Under the pieces are notes generated by a model. That model was not told where the DNA came from and did no database searches. It saw only the letters and a list, made by a program, of their open reading frames with translations. A stretch of DNA of 64,000 nt from Stratiolaelaps scimitus (Eukaryota; Arthropoda; Arachnida; Mesostigmata; Laelapidae). How positions within the stretch are numbered: the stretch's first letter is position 1; every line of letters begins with the position of its first letter. Location of the stretch: NCBI GenBank assembly GCA_019614645.1, contig JABWDB010000003.1:19987001-20051000 (forward strand), written 5' to 3'. The position numbers and the translations under genes are program-made. Of this stretch, positions 36,499 through 49,277 are shown one piece after another.

Positions 36499-39400
36499 TC
36501 AAATGGGACGACCGTGTGAATAGATTTTACTGTATTGCTCGCCCGCTGTATAGCCCTTCTGTAGGGTCGCCAATTTCGAAAGACCCTGAAAGACCCGGTA
36601 CGGTAAGAGAGTCAGCCGGGTGTGAGAGAGAGATGATATGTTCATATAAAAACGTCCCCTTTTGCCCAGGCTTTAGCAGCAACAGCGGCCGAGGTAGCCC
36701 CAGTTTCACGCTTGTTCCGCGCTCAGTTGGCGCTTTCCGCTGCATTTGCCTTCAAAGAACCCTTCGTAGTTAAGGAGTCGATCGGTCCGCATGTATATAG
36801 ATGTGTGTGTGTCGGTCTGCCGGCCTGTCAACTGTGAATGACTTCGGTAGTGGCTAGTGAGCGACTATGCGCGTTGCGTGGAGAACGCCACTGTGAGATA
36901 TCGATACCCGGAACGGTGACGGGAGCGAGAAGCACCTTGCCGCCGCCACTCCGCCAATCAAATACGCACATATCGGCATACATACACATGTATATATATA
37001 TATCTATATGTATATATACAGACAGACAGTGGTAATCCTATCTCAGCACTTCCCAGTTATGTGTGGAGTGCGGTGCGACGAGAGAGAGAGAGATATGAGA
37101 GGCGTTCATTTTATTGCAGGTTGGTTGGTAGGTAGGTTGTTTGCTGTCGGTCGATCGGACAGGACAATTCCATAAGGCGTCCATCGACCGTCGTCCACCG
37201 CCTCTTTGCCTGACTTCCCGCTGGTGCCTTTTAAGTGTGATGAACTGCGGACAGCCGAATGGGCTGCTGTTGTGTAGTGGAGACTGGTGCTACTGTTGCT
37301 GCTCCTGCTGACGACGACGCCGCACCAGCAGCAGCGGTACCTAGCCCACCAGCCAGCAAACGACGGGCAAAAGCAAGCAAAAATTCTCACCGAGAACGTT
37401 AAGAATCGTCGAATCGACTCAGCCCGACCGGCCGACGTCAACCAGATCCGCCATTGAAGTCGAAGTGGTCGTCGCCATCTCCACCATCATCGGCTCGTAT
37501 GAATCAGAAAACGATAGCAGATCGGACGAGGAACAACCAACCTGTGAATAAACACGATACGAGGCTACGACGACCTGTGGCCATTCTGTTGCCGTCTCTG
37601 CAAGACAACAGCGGAGAATACAACAGGGAGCGAGAGAGAGCGAGAGAGAAAGTTCAGCAACAAGTAAGTGAGTGATTGAGGGACGTGTTGTTCTGCCTCA
37701 ACCGACACAGCCGCCGCCGTTGCTGCCGCTGTCACTGCCGCCGTTACTGATGTCGATAGGGCCACGGATTGTGGACGAGGGAGAACAACGCATAATCTGC
37801 CGCCACCGCCACCGCTGCTGGCGACGACGACGACGACGAAATGGTCCTTCGTCAGAAGCAACAGTCTGTCGCCGGTCACCACTCGACGCTATAAACGTAT
37901 GCTAGTCGCTGAGAGTGTCGAAGTTCGCTCATACACTTGCCAGTGTCTCGTAGCGAGACGGGCGATAGTAGAAGAAAAATGAGAGGGCGGCTGGATGAAT
38001 TGAAGTCGCCGACGACGACGAAAAAAATGCCAACGTGCTTTATGGCTGATTTGTACTCAGAGCAGTGGCATCGATGTACGGCGAGGGCCAGTGGCGAGTG
38101 GAGTTGCTGCTTAGCCGATGCAAGATCCAGCGGTTCAACGTTGGCTAAAGCTCTTCTACGAATTGTCACTTGGTCCCATGCAACGAAGGTTGCCCGGAGC
38201 ATGAGTAGGTTGCTAGGAACTAACCTAGGTGACTACGAATGGTGTCGCCAACGACGCGCCGTGGATAGACCGTCTCTCGATAGCTATGAATGGGGTAGGT
38301 GGGGGTGTCGCAATAGCATTATGTCAACGGCAAGCCTGGACCACACGTTATCGATAATGTGTGGGCCCTTACCTAAGCTAATGTACTTGTTTCAATTGTC
38401 AACGAATTCTGTGTAACTTTTCCCACAGCAAAATAACTGTCAATGAATCAATTTCGGTCAATCGATTGAAATCTACTGTTGCTAAGCGTGCTAATATATG
38501 TCGCTTGTAATGAGAATCCATACCTTGATTACCTCGATTCAGTGAACATTTCCACAGGGAAAGAAAAACGTATAATAAATAAATTCACTACGCACACGAC
38601 ATCGCACCGATGCGAAACCCAGCATCAGAGATCGAATCGTTCTGAACTCACTGAAAGTCCCGCCATTGAGTTGATGTTCAACAGCAACCCGTTAATCCTC
38701 GGCTAGACGTACAACAGACCCAACCCAAGTGTTACGAGTATGGCGATGGGTATAAACCATTCTGCTTCTTGAGATCTTGTGTTTCGTCCGGTTATTCTCC
38801 GAAACAAGATACCCTAATAATAATAATAATAATAACAACAATAAGAATAATAATTATAATAACATAATGAGAACGGGCTACACAACAGGGTATGACAGAA
38901 CAACTTGACAAATGACTCGATGATGTCCATCCATGTGGTGTCGTTCCAACCAGAGAAATGCCTACCAGTTGAAGTGCACTATGGCTAAAGGTGTCAATTT
39001 ATGTGATTCTAACAAACGCATAACTTCATTTTCTTTCTAGAATATCGAGTTGCCGCCTTCGTCAGAGATGTCATCCGTTCATTTAATCTGCATTGTAAAA
39101 TTTAACGGGTTCAGCTGGACATGAGCAGTCAAAATGAGAAGCCTGTCACTAAACAACATTGATTGACACACTGTACAGAATTGAATGGTATTAATAAATA
39201 TACTTATAAATCCCAATATATATAAAGCATGTAAATACCATAATAGTATATATTCAACCAGGACAGAGTACACATCTGCAGTCAACATAATTGAAGGTAG
39301 TACGATTGAACTGTGTAGCAGATAAAGCTTCATTGTGTCGGCCAACGATTGTAAATGCGAGTAGAAGGCCTCAAGACGACCTTGAGATGTGAGCCTCTAT

Positions 39401-40042
39401 GTTGGAGCCGATCCACAAGGTAGTCAAAAACCCCTTATATGTAGAGAAATCGAAGAAAACCAGTTGGGCCAGTCAGACGCAGATATCTCTGATGCTTCCA
39501 GGACAGGATCTTCTGACACACGGCAGTGCACAGAGAGACTGGTCCGAAACGTTTTTGGTGGCTTTCGGAATTATGCTCTTTGACCAATATTACATCTAAA
39601 TCTAGTTTAGTCACACCAAAGATTAGTACACTCTCTGTGATGTAATAATCTTCTTAGATACCTTTTAACGAGAACTTACGCATTATAAAAACGGTGAATT
39701 ATGTTGAAAGTTGCACAAAATCCAACCACATGACCAGCACAGCATGAGAAGTTACAGTTCCATGAATATCAGATTCATGACATCTTCTACGCAAATCAGG
39801 TCATGAATATGAAGACCACCAGATTGGTCGCTACATCCATTCGCTGTATATGTTTCATCGATACAACGGTATCTGGAGATTTACATAAATTAGACACAAT
39901 CTAACTTACAAATTGCTGTTTGATTTGTTTTTTATTTTGTTTATATTAAAAGCGATCACACACATATCGTCTACGCGGATAATTCGAGTCGCCGAGGTGA
40001 CAGCGGTGATTGCAAACACACACACGCGCACAAGCAGGCACA
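35501..40042. other. Intergenic region
   Basis: (TA)n at 35744-35765, (CT)n at 36468-36498, (TA)n at 36991-37018, GC-rich patch 37.2-38.3 kb with CCG/CGA repeats and (GA)n, and (TAA)n at 38814-38870. A 159-codon frame at 37937-38416 is open, as is the opposite strand. Nothing supported as a gene. Confidence 0.35.
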
Positions 40043-40190
40043 GGGTAAGGTAAGGTAAGGCTTTATTGATTTATTAAAATAACTGCATAGAATGCTTAAG
40101 TTCTCTTATATGTCATGCCACGGGATTCGAACCTGCGGCCTCTGGCTTTTTACAGCCAGAGACTCAGCCGTCCAGGGATTCGATGCAATG
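40043..40190 (-). mobile_element. tRNA-derived SINE copy 2 with short repeated tail
   Basis: Minus-strand B box GGTTCGAATCC (about 40131-40121), a strong stem CTCTGGCT/AGCCAGAG before it, and then TGGCATGACATATAAGAGAAC, shared with the 35.4 kb copy. The element ends in an A/T-rich part and a (CTTAC)n tail at 40045-40060, the usual architecture of a SINE with a simple-repeat 3' end. Confidence 0.62.
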
Positions 40191-41522
40191 AGATGTGCAA
40201 CAATACATTTCAAACGTAATACGTGGACTATGACTTATCGGTGAGATCGCAATGGACTAGAACCGTGTTTGTCACGAATTTTTATTGCGGAGTGCCGCCG
40301 GGGGGCATTTGGTGGTTGTGGGGGTTGACTGATGGATCTTACAAATATCAGTGGCCAACCGATACCCAGAGTGTTTCATCACACCCGGAACGGGATATTG
40401 TGAACACACGAAATGCAACTAGACGGAACCACCAAACATTATTGTTGGCTCGCTCGCTCGCTCGTTCGTCCGTTCGTGGTCCGGTTAAATTTCTCCTAAT
40501 CACTGGGCAGGTAGTTAGTGGGGAGTGTGTCCGAGTGGTTGTACGACGGAGGGAAATAATGAATGAATGAATAAATGGCGGTAGCAGTAGCAGCAACGTT
40601 CGTTCATGATGGGACCAGTCGAGGGTGCAGCGTCTGTACTCCGATCGTCGTGGGTTGGCGCTGGATCTCGGTGTTCGGCGATCGTCGGACTGTGATCTTC
40701 GTTCCGGGCAGCCTCGTTGCACAGGGCTCTTCATCTCGGCGTGTTGCATTCTTTCCGTCATGATGAGTCTCGTTATTTTTACAAGTTGATCTTCGGCCAC
40801 CTAGCGAGTTTCTCGGAGCACCCTGAGTATTCCCGGTAGCGATCGAGCTGCGCTCCCACCCACCCAGGCAGGCAGGCAGGCAGGTAGACAGATCGACAGA
40901 CAGCAGCCTAACCTGCGGACACTTCGCCCATTCATCTTCAGCAGAATTTTGCTTGAAATGCTCAATGCCGCGAGAGAGAGAGAGAGAGACGGCAAGGTGG
41001 TAGAGGAACGAGCAACGGCATAGGGTCTGGCATGCTCGATCGATATCGTCCCACACCGCGGGATGTCTGTCGAACAAACCCTTGAATCATTTGAATGGCG
41101 TCAACAAGTCAGGCGACTTTGCTCAAATTCGCACCAACATGTTCACACGGCGCGGAATAGAGAACGGATGCTCCTCGTGCTGCTGCTGGGGTGGACTCGG
41201 AAGTAGGCTCGGCAATAATGGGTGTGAAAATTCGCGGCATCGTTAATCAGCTTGGATAAATTGGATGTCATCTTTTATTGTGCTCCTTCCTACTGGCTAA
41301 TTAACTGACGTATGGGATAAACGATTATGTTTGCTTACGTCAAGCTCGCTTATATAACACTGGAAATACTGGAATTGTAACGCCTCCATAGCTTTATGAG
41401 TCTATTACAAAGCAAAAAATGCACGAAATGCAAAGCGTGACTGTATATGTCAATTTTCGTTTTGCGCGTATGCCCACAGATATCCACTCTTTAATCATCT
41501 AAGCTACCGGTACAACTCGCAT
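40191..41522. other. Intergenic region
   Basis: A moderately GC-rich patch from 40.4 to 41.1 kb with (GAAT)n near 40558, (GGCA)n at 40866-40884 and (GA)n at 40972-40989. Frames on both strands are open but do not resemble proteins I know. Confidence 0.35.
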
Positions 41523-41780
41523 CTATTTAACTAACTTATGGGTTCGTCTCTGTCCAGCTTTCAACACGTAAGCGAGGTAGGCGTCCAATCCCTTGACTAA
41601 TGCCGCCTTAAAACTAGGCGCGCCAAGGCCCGTATTGATTCGCCAGAGTGTCTTATCATGCTGCCGCTGCTGATTCGACTGCTTATCAGTATGAGAACGA
41701 AGGGAACGAAACAGATTCAAAATGTCTCCCATCTGTATTGTGTACATCCGTTCGGCTGTTTGTCTGCCTAATTTCTTCAT
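41523..41780 (-). CDS. Hypothetical small ORF, 85 aa
   Basis: Minus-strand ATG-to-TAG frame, beginning MKKLGRQTAERMYTIQMG and containing GLGAPSFKAALVKGLDAYLAYVL near the end. Basic, no repeats, no signal peptide. A stop codon directly precedes the ATG. It could be a small gene, a piece of a mobile element or chance; I do not recognise it. Confidence 0.25.
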   Translation of the reverse strand: MKKLGRQTAERMYTIQMGDILNLFRSLRSHTDKQSNQQRQHDKTLWRINTGLGAPSFKAALVKGLDAYLAYVLKAGQRRTHKLVK

Positions 41781-41905
41781 TTACACGACCACTCGCAGTA
41801 TCTATCTAGCCTGCTTGTTGTACTAGCAGGCTAATCAGCGCTTAGATAGAAGCAGAAATCGCAACGAGTAAGGGACGCGATTCACACACGATTCGTTCAC
41901 GACTG

Positions 41906-41908
<3 letters not shown>

Positions 41909-41973
<65 letters not shown>
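41909..41973. repeat. (TA)n microsatellite
   Basis: Sixty-five bases of uninterrupted TA dinucleotide. Confidence 0.95.
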
Positions 41974-41975
<2 letters not shown>

Positions 41976-43683
41976 TACTAATTACATCTCTGAGCCGGGG
42001 GCAAGGCACCAATCTGTAGGAGGACGATACAAAGAAGTCGCACGGCGAGAAGAAGCGGACGGAGATTCGTAGCAAGGGGTGAATTCATCGTATCTCCACG
42101 ACTATTTTACGGAAGCCTTCTACTTTGCCGTATCCACGTCTACTTTCACCATAGTGTCGCCTCATCGTTCGGTAGTAGCTTCATTCGATCTCTTACCGTT
42201 TCCTTCCGACTTCAGTTGTGTCGAATCTCTCGTCACACTCGTTACGACGTACCAAGCAATCACAAACGGAATCGGTATAATTACGTGAACACTCACTCAC
42301 GCAGATACGAGATGCACTCACGATCTTTCCGATGCTCACTTGTCCCTTGTCTACGCTGGCGGCGTTTATGCCCACTAGTACAACAGAGAACTACTACAAA
42401 GATCAGTGGTGCTCGTTAAGTTCGCTGCGCGGAGACACATAACCACAGCAACATGTTGTTACAATCTCGGCTGTTAGCGGCAACCGATAAAGAGTGTTAT
42501 ACAGACGCAAGGGGGATCATAAATACAGCAAGACGAAGGGACATCAGGGGGGAGGGCGCGGGTGGGGGTAGTTAGCGACTATACCAGTAACGTAGAGGAG
42601 CTGATAATGATGATAATTGGCTGAAGATGAAAAACACGAAAAAGAAGCTCTTTCTGTTGGTGCCCATCATCATCATCTACATCGGTTGGTTTCTATGTCT
42701 GGGCGTGTGCGCTTGAAATCGTGCACGTTTGTGTGTGTGCGGGTCTATGACAGCGGGGACATGTATTGTGTATACGCATGTGCTGCATGTATGCCCGAAT
42801 CAACATCGGCCTAAGTGGACTGATGAGTGTTACGGCTGCTGCTGCTGCTGCCGCTGTGGCCGTAGTGTTGTTTTATCAATCAACCGCAGTAGAGTTCCTG
42901 CAGAAGCAGAAACGGTAGCTGCAAACGCTCTCGTGGACTGATGGAAGCACCAAAACACCGAATAGAAGGGCATCTAATATGGTACTATGACCCTATACGA
43001 CATCGCTCACGAGGCGCGCTTGTTGTTCTTATTGTTGTTGCTGCCACTGCTGTTGCTGGGATGTCGCTGGTATGATAGCAACAATGACAGCAATGCATTT
43101 ATCTGTCTATACGTTGATATCTCGTTCCCTTGACCCCGAGCACTCTCTCTGACCAGCCCTCCTCATATCGACTAGTCGAGTCGGTCCTCAACGCGCACAA
43201 GCTATAACTTAGACTATTACACGCCAACATCTGCGCACAGAGACACTCACTATATATATATATATATATATATAGTATTACGAAAGAAAATTAAGGAAAT
43301 TTAAAGAAGAGTCTCCAAGCTGAACGCGACATCAGGGGAAAGAAGTTCTTCCCTCGAATGTCTCTTCTAATAGCCAAGATTGTTCTCACGGCACTGTCCA
43401 TCTGACATCATCGTCATGAACATCACCAACGTCGCCATGATATCAGCAACGTTAAGAAGCTACACACACCACAATGGCTGCAACTGCTATCACTATTAGT
43501 ACCACTACAAGGAGCAGCACAGTTCGACGACAATGAGTAGTGTGTCCGCCGGTGCGGACTTATCCGAATGGATATTGCACCGTGCTCTCGCGCGCCCATG
43601 GGAAATGAGTTTATGCCCTCTATTCATTGCAGCCGCCGATCGCAATCACCCAGTACTGGGGAACCACTCTATATATATACACG

Positions 43684-43728
<45 letters not shown>

Positions 43729-45020
43729 TCAACTAAAGATGAAATAGACACCTCTCTGTTGTAACTGCTCAACAACGAGGTGTAATAGAAAGAACGACTT
43801 TACACTCACGCCGGCGCGCACACACACACACACACACGCACACACACACGCACACACACACAACGGGCATAAAAACACCAAAAATACACATAAACCCATT
43901 CGCTCGGAGTCGCAGGGCGTGCGCCAAACGATGGCCGTTCGGTCGGCCAGCGTGACCGAACAACGCGGTCGCCGCTAAGCAAATCATTAGCAAAGTAACA
44001 AAAACTGAAATAACAACATTTAAGTGGCGGGGTAGATGCTGCCGGCAGCAGCAGCAGCAGTAACAGATGCTGCGGTCGTCGCAGAGAAGCGGAGATGTTG
44101 ATAAGCAGCTCTGGGTGGCAGCTATAAGTCCCTCGTTAAAGGTCTCTTCTGGGTGTGCCTCGTCTCGTGAGAGGGTAACGTACATGGTAACTGTCGCACA
44201 ATGGTGACTTATTAGCAAATTGCATCGTTCTTAAAAGTCGACAGAGAAGAGGAGGAAGTGGATGAAGAAGAAAAAAAAAAAACGAGATAATCTAAAAGTA
44301 GGAATAAAGATAGATAGATAGTTTTCCCTTCTTGTTGCTGCAGTTACCGCTGTCCATTTGGTGTTCGCGCAGTACGGTAGCTAGCTAGCTAGCTAGTCGC
44401 GGCTATCACCCGCGTATGTTAACAGTATAGTACTTTTAGTCACAACTGTGAGAATGATATCTCGTGGGTAGAACGTCTTTACGTGAGCGTCACTCACTGT
44501 CTCCATGTGTGTCTATGTCTGCCTGTGTTGGATTTATTTACACGTGGTAACTGATGAACTCTCATGGTGGGGATCCCATCGTATAGCTTCGGCAGCGACA
44601 ACCGACGCCGTCCCATCCGTGCTTTCGGCTGTCCCATACAACGACCAGTGGTGGTATATTAAAACAAAGAGCTAGAGTCATTAACCCCGCCGTGGGTCTG
44701 CTCGTCGCTAATGATGGTTACTTCGACTAATATTTGAATAAGAAACTATATGCCAGAGGTAAGAGGTGTCTTTTTTGCGTCTTCAATTTGAAAGTACGCA
44801 ACGGATGTCTGTCCACTGAGAAAATTAATTATTTAGGTATGAGCATCCCACCCTCAAAAAAAAATATATATATATATGTATGAATGTTTTTTTTGTCTTT
44901 TGACACACTGTCCCCAGGTGCGTGACTAACCATTGTACAACAACCCACAATGATATCAAATAAACAACGATGGTACTATATATATATATATATATAGCAT
45001 ACATCTAGATGTATATATAT
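41974..45020. other. Intergenic region dense in dinucleotide repeats
   Basis: (TA)n at 43249-43274, a compound TA/CA/TA array at 43671-43727, (CA)n at 43819-43862, (GCTA)n near 44381-44396 and (TA)n near 44978-44996. CTG repeats near 42840 and CAG near 44050. No gene recognised. Confidence 0.4.
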
Positions 45021-45130
45021 ATCGCCTCCCTCGGGACAATGTCAGCCTCGGCCCCGGTCCCCAACTAATACCCCCCAAATAATCCCTAGAACTAATTCCT
45101 AATTATTGTATGTTTAAATAAATATTCGAC
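45021..45130 (+). mobile_element. Severely 5'-truncated copy of the same non-LTR retrotransposon 3' end
   Basis: From 45029 to 45069 the sequence is nearly identical to the end of the element at 62918-62959, encoding LGTMSASAP-V and a stop. Beyond it come an A/T-rich tail and AATAAA-like bases. The upstream edge abuts a (TA)n array. Only the last coding bases and 3' UTR are kept. Confidence 0.6.
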
Positions 45131-46148
45131 TCTTAATATATATATATAGGGCCTATAATTTGACCCTATATAATATAATATATATTTATATATACACACT
45201 CCACCTAAGCGAACACCTGACTGCCGCACTGACGCAGCGGTCGTCTGTCGAGGCTGTGAAGACTCGAAATTTCAGATAACTACGACATTCAGACGATGTT
45301 GCGTCAACGAACGTATGTCGCCCTTCAGGAGGTGTTTAGCACTTCGGACCGATCCGTGCCACAGTTATATCTCGAACCAAGTCTCAGACGCCACAAATAC
45401 AAAACGCAACATATGGGACGAGACCAGTCTCCAGCCAACCATCGGTCGTCATAAGGTCGACGAGAACAGGGCGAATCACCGATTGAATCAGTCCGGTCCG
45501 GTCAGGACTTAGAGTGCGCGGGACAAATTTCGGCCCATTAATTTTAGCAATGGCTCACGAAATACTTGCTCGAGAACACTTGCATTCTAGCAGAGTTTAC
45601 GAGACCCGCTCGCCTACGAGAATTTGAGTATTCCCAATCGGCGAAGGACTCACGTCAACAATTGCTTGCTTCTCTTGTGTATGACGGGTATGATTCAACC
45701 ACATCTTCTAAGCTGCTCCGTAATTCAATATACTACTGAGCCATAGCGCCCTTCGTCTTCGCAGCCGTCTGTCGCCTATCGCATTTGTAGTCTGAGTTCG
45801 CTTATGTCCGTGGTTATAGGACAACCCTAGACATGATGACTGACACGAGACTGTGGCCGTCGTACGCTGACTGGCCACACGAGACCAACCTTGCAAAACC
45901 ATTGCGCCAATTGAGTCACAGCCATTGCGAATCATCGCTGCGCTGTGTAGTCGAGCACGCTTAGTAAACATTAGCTCAGTAGACCCCTAGAGTCGGAAGA
46001 GAAAGGTATCGCTGACGAAGGCATTTGTTTCACATACACATACACACACATGAGCTGCATGCGAGCGAACGAGGGAATGAAACGAACAAGCCGAACATAT
46101 GTTACGAAAGTACAACACGACTTGAGTCGACGTTGAAGACCTGAGACG

Positions 46149-46334
46149 ATGGTCCAAGAAGTGACCTCGTACGTGATCATAGCTGTGTGCGTGTATATAT
46201 GCGCATTCGTACTAATAGGCCAGCGGGGTTGGTCTAGGACAAAGCAAGTGTCCTTGAGGGACACCCATTTGAGCTCAGCAGCGATAGCATCCACAACAGC
46301 CATATTAGCCGGCGATGTAGCATATAACAACTGA
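46149..46334 (+). CDS. Hypothetical small ORF with one hydrophobic helix, 61 aa
   Basis: ATG-to-TGA frame with G at +4. Residues 8-24 (SYVIIAVCVYICAFVLI) form a likely membrane helix, followed by a basic stretch (GQRGWSRTKQ) and a polar C-terminus. A small single-pass membrane protein is possible, but the opposite strand is also open here and chance is not excluded. Confidence 0.2.
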   Translation: MVQEVTSYVIIAVCVYICAFVLIGQRGWSRTKQVSLRDTHLSSAAIASTTAILAGDVAYNN

Positions 46335-47870
46335 TGGTGTCTACATCGACGAAATCGTATGTCATTGTGGGCTTTGCTGCGCAATATACTCTCCCTGAGA
46401 TGATAAAGCAGAACAAAGCGAATTAATGAACGATCATCAAAAACAGCACAAAGTTGAAATCGTGTAATTAATTACATTGAGCTGACAATCTCCAGTTGAA
46501 ATCATCCAATCGTCTTCATGTGATGAATTTGGACCATTCTGTCTTTTCGTCGATATATAAAATGGCTAAAAACTGTGAGAACAAACATTCATGTTTTCGT
46601 CTTGTTGTCAACACTTTGCCCTTTATAACAGTTCAATCCCAAACATGTGGTGGTAAGAACTCTTACTCAATGGTCGAATCGCTTTCAACAGAAAACTCCG
46701 TAATACTTCTCTAGCATGAAGAAATACTCTGAACGCGGTCCATCGTTATCGGGAAATTTCGCTGTACGACGCGAAAGTCGTGAAAGACATCGTAGGCCAC
46801 ATAGCAATGTACCTTCAATGTTGACTGTAGGTAAGCCTAATGAATAATTTCCTTTTGGGCCTTATTTCGGGGTAAAAAGCAACGTATCGTATAGCTTATC
46901 TATTTTAAATTTTAATAAGATTAATAGATTAAATCATATATATATATATATATATATATTATACCAATCGGACTCAAATGTGATGAACACCATGAATTAA
47001 TAAGTTACGAAAAAATTATAAAGCCAGCTCAATTTGACTGTTCGACACAATCCGTGTTCACACACTGCAATGAATGGTTCTGTAGAGGAGCGTCTGAATT
47101 TTCGAAATTTTGTCGACATAATGCGCACATCCTCTGAGACAATTTCTCCCCATGCTTCTAGCTTTTGGTTCAGTTAGGTGGCAGTTTCAATTGTCGACCA
47201 TAGTACAGCGACTTTTGAACAATTGTCAGCGGCAGGTACCGTTGATGTGTGCAGCTCCTGATCACATCTGCGGGTAAGGCACCGCGGTTCGCATCCTGCG
47301 GATGACCTTCCCAAACAGTCGACTCCGTCCGTCCGTCTGTAGATTTCAGAGGAGAGATTTGCCGGCCAGAGAGTACACCCTGTTTAACAGACTTCGTACA
47401 GCCGTACCTGCACATAGGAACAGGTGGGCGCCATGAGCTTCCGCTGAGTCAAGTCTCTTTGTGTGTCGAGGTGACTTTTTAGAGCTAGGCACCATCGGCA
47501 GAAATGGACGCGACAGGCAAAGAAGCGCGGTTTAATCTCGTATGCTCAGGCCCCCATGCAAGCATAGGGTCCTAAACATAGGCTAGTTGTACAGGTTGCG
47601 CTTACAGGTCGACTTACTTCGACGGAGCATCAAGAAGCCTCTGCTCTGCTTTTTCAACGAGAGTCTAGAATCGTTTCAATGTCCTGAACGTGTCCAGTTA
47701 TTCGCCGTTATTTCAAATAGCACAAAACGCGTATATTAAATGTGCATACACACATACTGCTGTGTGCGCAACGCCACGAACAGTTAAACGGGAAACCGTT
47801 GCATATGAACGGGCATGTCTCTTCATCGACGTCATTTTGTGGTAGTTTTTTCTATTGCTCTCTCTCTCGC

Positions 47871-47901
<31 letters not shown>

Positions 47902-48104
47902 TGTGAAAGTTAAACAATAGTCTGGCTTACTTGCTATTAGACTGACTGACAGACTTGTCCCCAGGGATGAGGGTCCACACGATGAGTCGAGATCAGCCAC
48001 AACTGCTGCTGCTGCTGCTATTGAAACCATGCCATAGTAGTAGCAGTAGTAGTGTCTGTATGTACCTCGTAGCGGTACTACGAGAGGATGCGATGAAAAA
48101 ATCC

Positions 48105-48180
48105 ACTTCCGCTGGCCTACCGCAGGAGTCGAACCGCAGTCCCCCTGTGTTTTCGATGAGCGGTTCCAACCCAACCGTCG
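48105..48180 (-). repeat. Possible tRNA-like fragment
   Basis: The minus strand reads GGACTGCGGTTCGACTCCTGC, a B-box-like T-arm, after a GGTTGGGTTGGAACC segment. It differs from the two SINE copies outside the B box. The A box is poor and no full cloverleaf is evident. It could be another SINE family or chance. Confidence 0.25.
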
Positions 48181-49243
48181 CTAGATTGGAGAAGCTTCAG
48201 GCGCGGCTTTCGGAGGATCCGGCGACGTCGAGTTTTCTCTCTACGACGTTGCTGTAGCTGACTTTTTTTTTCACGGGTGACAGCGGCGAGTAAAGCTGTC
48301 CGCTGCAATATAGCAGCTACACGGCTGCGTTGTAAATGACTATAGCCAGAGACGACAGGGTGGATAGGCGATAGTCAGGTAGCCGTTACGGAAGACACGC
48401 TTGATCTGTCCGCTTGAGGTCGAAGGGCTGCGCCGCCGGATAAGGTCATGTCAGAGAGAGATGGCGGATTTGGCCGGTGGATGGGGTTCGGACGGTGGGA
48501 AGAGGGTGCGATGATGTAGGAGAACGTAACAGAGACACGACACAAACGCTCGCCAGCCGTACGAGAGCGAAGGTAACCACTGCGACGAACACATCAGCAC
48601 GGGTGACGGCAGTCGGGACACGGAACACGGAATGATTCACAACGGTCGCACGGCGTGTTACATGGTAAGGTGAAAGAGCGCTATGATTGCTATGCTGTAA
48701 CAGAGTCTTACAATCGTACAAACACCAGTCAGCTACGTGGAAATTGCATGAATTAACGAAAATGGACGCCCTCTCCATGTTGTGTGAGCTCCGGCCTGCG
48801 GACTAATGAAGCGAGTTCAGAGCGCAGAAGCATGGTACCATGGTATATATATATATATATATGGTAATATTGCGGGCGCTGTTCTATGATAAGAATGAAG
48901 ATATAGGGGTCGGAGATAAGCCAACAAAATATGATTTGCCAACCATTAGAATGTCTATCGCCCACACCAAATATATGTATCATAGTCGTATACATATATG
49001 CGTTAAAAATAAATGGGAAAAATTTGAGCGGTAAGTGCGATTTATGAGGGTCAGTCAGCTTAAAGTGGGGTATTCAAGATCAACGAGGAAGGTAGACGGT
49101 CCACCTGTATTCGTGTTATCTAGATTTCAGTATTTGTTAGCCAATGGTAGCCAAAATTCATAATTAATTAATTTAGTTGATTAATTTGTCGATGCGAATA
49201 AAACGGATAAGGACTAATATATATATAAACCGCAAATGTTATG

Positions 49244-49277
<34 letters not shown>

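Noticed and set aside
37937..38416. 159-codon frame (+)
   Set aside because: No ATG at its start, antisense also open, no recognisable motif.
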